From an uncultured Ruminococcus sp. (GTDB lineage: Bacteria > Bacillota > Clostridia > UBA1212 > UBA1255): DNA of 6,430 nucleotides. Both the position numbers and the translations under genes were made by a program. Positions 5,808 through 6,430 of this stretch are shown piece after piece. The notes beneath the pieces were generated by a model. The model was not told where the DNA came from and searched no databases. It worked only from the letters and a program-made list of their open reading frames with translations. Location: positions 1-6,430 of the forward strand of contig CACZOW010000308.1 of NCBI GenBank assembly GCA_902782885.1. Direction: 5' to 3'. Every line of letters begins with the position of its first letter. Position 1 is the first letter of the stretch.

Positions 5808-6430
5808 ATGGAAGACGACAGGATCATAGCGACAACGGCGCGCGCATACGAAGAGACCGAGGAGGCCTCCCTCCGGCCGCGCAGATTTGACGAATATATA
5901 GGACAGGAAAAGGTGCGCAGCAACCTGTCTGTGTTTATCCAGGCCGCCCGGGAGCGCAAGGAACCGCTGGACCACGTGCTGCTGTACGGACCGCCCGGAC
6001 TGGGCAAAACGACGCTCGCGGGGATCATTGCCTCCGAAATGGGCGTAAACCTGCGCATCACCACCGGCCCCGCCATCGAAAAAGCCGGCGATCTGGCCGG
6101 GCTGCTCACCAACCTGAACGAATTCGACGTGCTGTTCATCGACGAGATACACCGTCTGAACCGCTCCGTGGAGGAGATCCTGTATCCCGCCATGGAAGAT
6201 TTCGCGTTCGACATCATCATCGGCAAGGGCCCCGCGGCGCGCTCGCTGCGCATGGACCTGCCGAAGTTCACGCTGGTGGGGGCAACGACCCGCGTCGGCC
6301 TGCTTTCCGCGCCGCTGCGCGACCGTTTCGGCGTGGTCAACCGCCTCGAGATGTACACGGTGGATGAACTCTCGCGCATTGTCCGCCGCAGCGCCGGGAT
6401 ACTTAAAGTCGAGATAGACGACGGCGGCGC
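5808..6430 (+). CDS. ruvB: Holliday junction branch migration ATPase RuvB, 3' truncated by window end
   Basis: RuvB is the AAA+ hexameric motor that, with RuvA, drives Holliday-junction branch migration. About 207 of the usual 330-340 residues are present, and the frame is open to the window end. Landmarks are SLRPRRFDEYIGQE at 21-34, Walker A GPPGLGKTT at 61-69, and Walker B with Asp112 and Glu113 in LFIDEIHRL. The RuvB-specific region about 127-152 (PAMEDFAFDIIIGKGPAARS) follows. Sensor 1 is LVGATTR at 156-162, and the arginine finger is Arg171 in APLRDRFG. The small AAA subdomain is only just entered, and the C-terminal winged-helix DNA-binding domain lies outside the window. The ATG is preceded by GCGAGG five bases upstream. 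The gene is probably translated from the ruvA promoter transcript; I saw no separate promoter in the 110-base gap. Confidence 0.98.
   Translation, partial: MEDDRIIATTARAYEETEEASLRPRRFDEYIGQEKVRSNLSVFIQAARERKEPLDHVLLYGPPGLGKTTLAGIIASEMGVNLRITTGPAIEKAGDLAGLLTNLNEFDVLFIDEIHRLNRSVEEILYPAMEDFAFDIIIGKGPAARSLRMDLPKFTLVGATTRVGLLSAPLRDRFGVVNRLEMYTVDELSRIVRRSAGILKVEIDDGG

Overview
The window looks like GC-rich chromosomal DNA from a bacterium, most plausibly a carbohydrate-fermenting Firmicute (Clostridia-type gut anaerobe). This rests on strong AGGAGG-type ribosome sites, a fructan-type glycoside hydrolase, an intracellular SGNH hydrolase and a ruvA-ruvB pair. The taxonomy is inference; no marker here fixes it.

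Left part (1-3529, + strand): a two-gene carbohydrate-degradation operon. The first gene enters from the left edge and encodes a GH32 beta-fructosidase whose C-terminus ends in an acidic linker, one hydrophobic helix and a KHKKK tail, suggesting membrane anchoring. Ten bases after its stop begins a 636-residue protein that resembles (alpha/alpha)6-barrel glycosidases and carries an unexpected CxxC-x15-CxxC zinc-ribbon-like motif. I do not recognise its exact family. The pair probably processes fructose-containing or related oligosaccharides.

Middle (3577-4230, - strand): a compact GDSL/SGNH hydrolase without a signal peptide, convergent with the operon, with a clear ribosome site and a plausible promoter.

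Intergenic block (4231-5103, about 870 bases): no convincing gene, but dense with repeats. There are two copies of a 41-base repeat (one mismatch, 210 bases apart), two GC- or AT-rich hairpins, two 84-base-period units (about 70% identical) each containing a TTGCAA-based inverted repeat, and three head-to-tail 22-base units just upstream of a near-consensus sigma-70 promoter.

Right part (5104-6430, + strand): ruvA (complete, GTG start) and ruvB (cut by the right edge), encoding the RuvAB Holliday-junction branch-migration machine. A perfect 30-base duplication straddles the ruvA stop codon, and the protein end is the same with or without it.

I saw no CRISPR, rRNA, tRNA, integrase or transposase. 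The most unusual items are the cysteine motif inside the glycosidase-like protein, the layered repeats upstream of ruvA, and the silent duplication at the ruvA 3' end.
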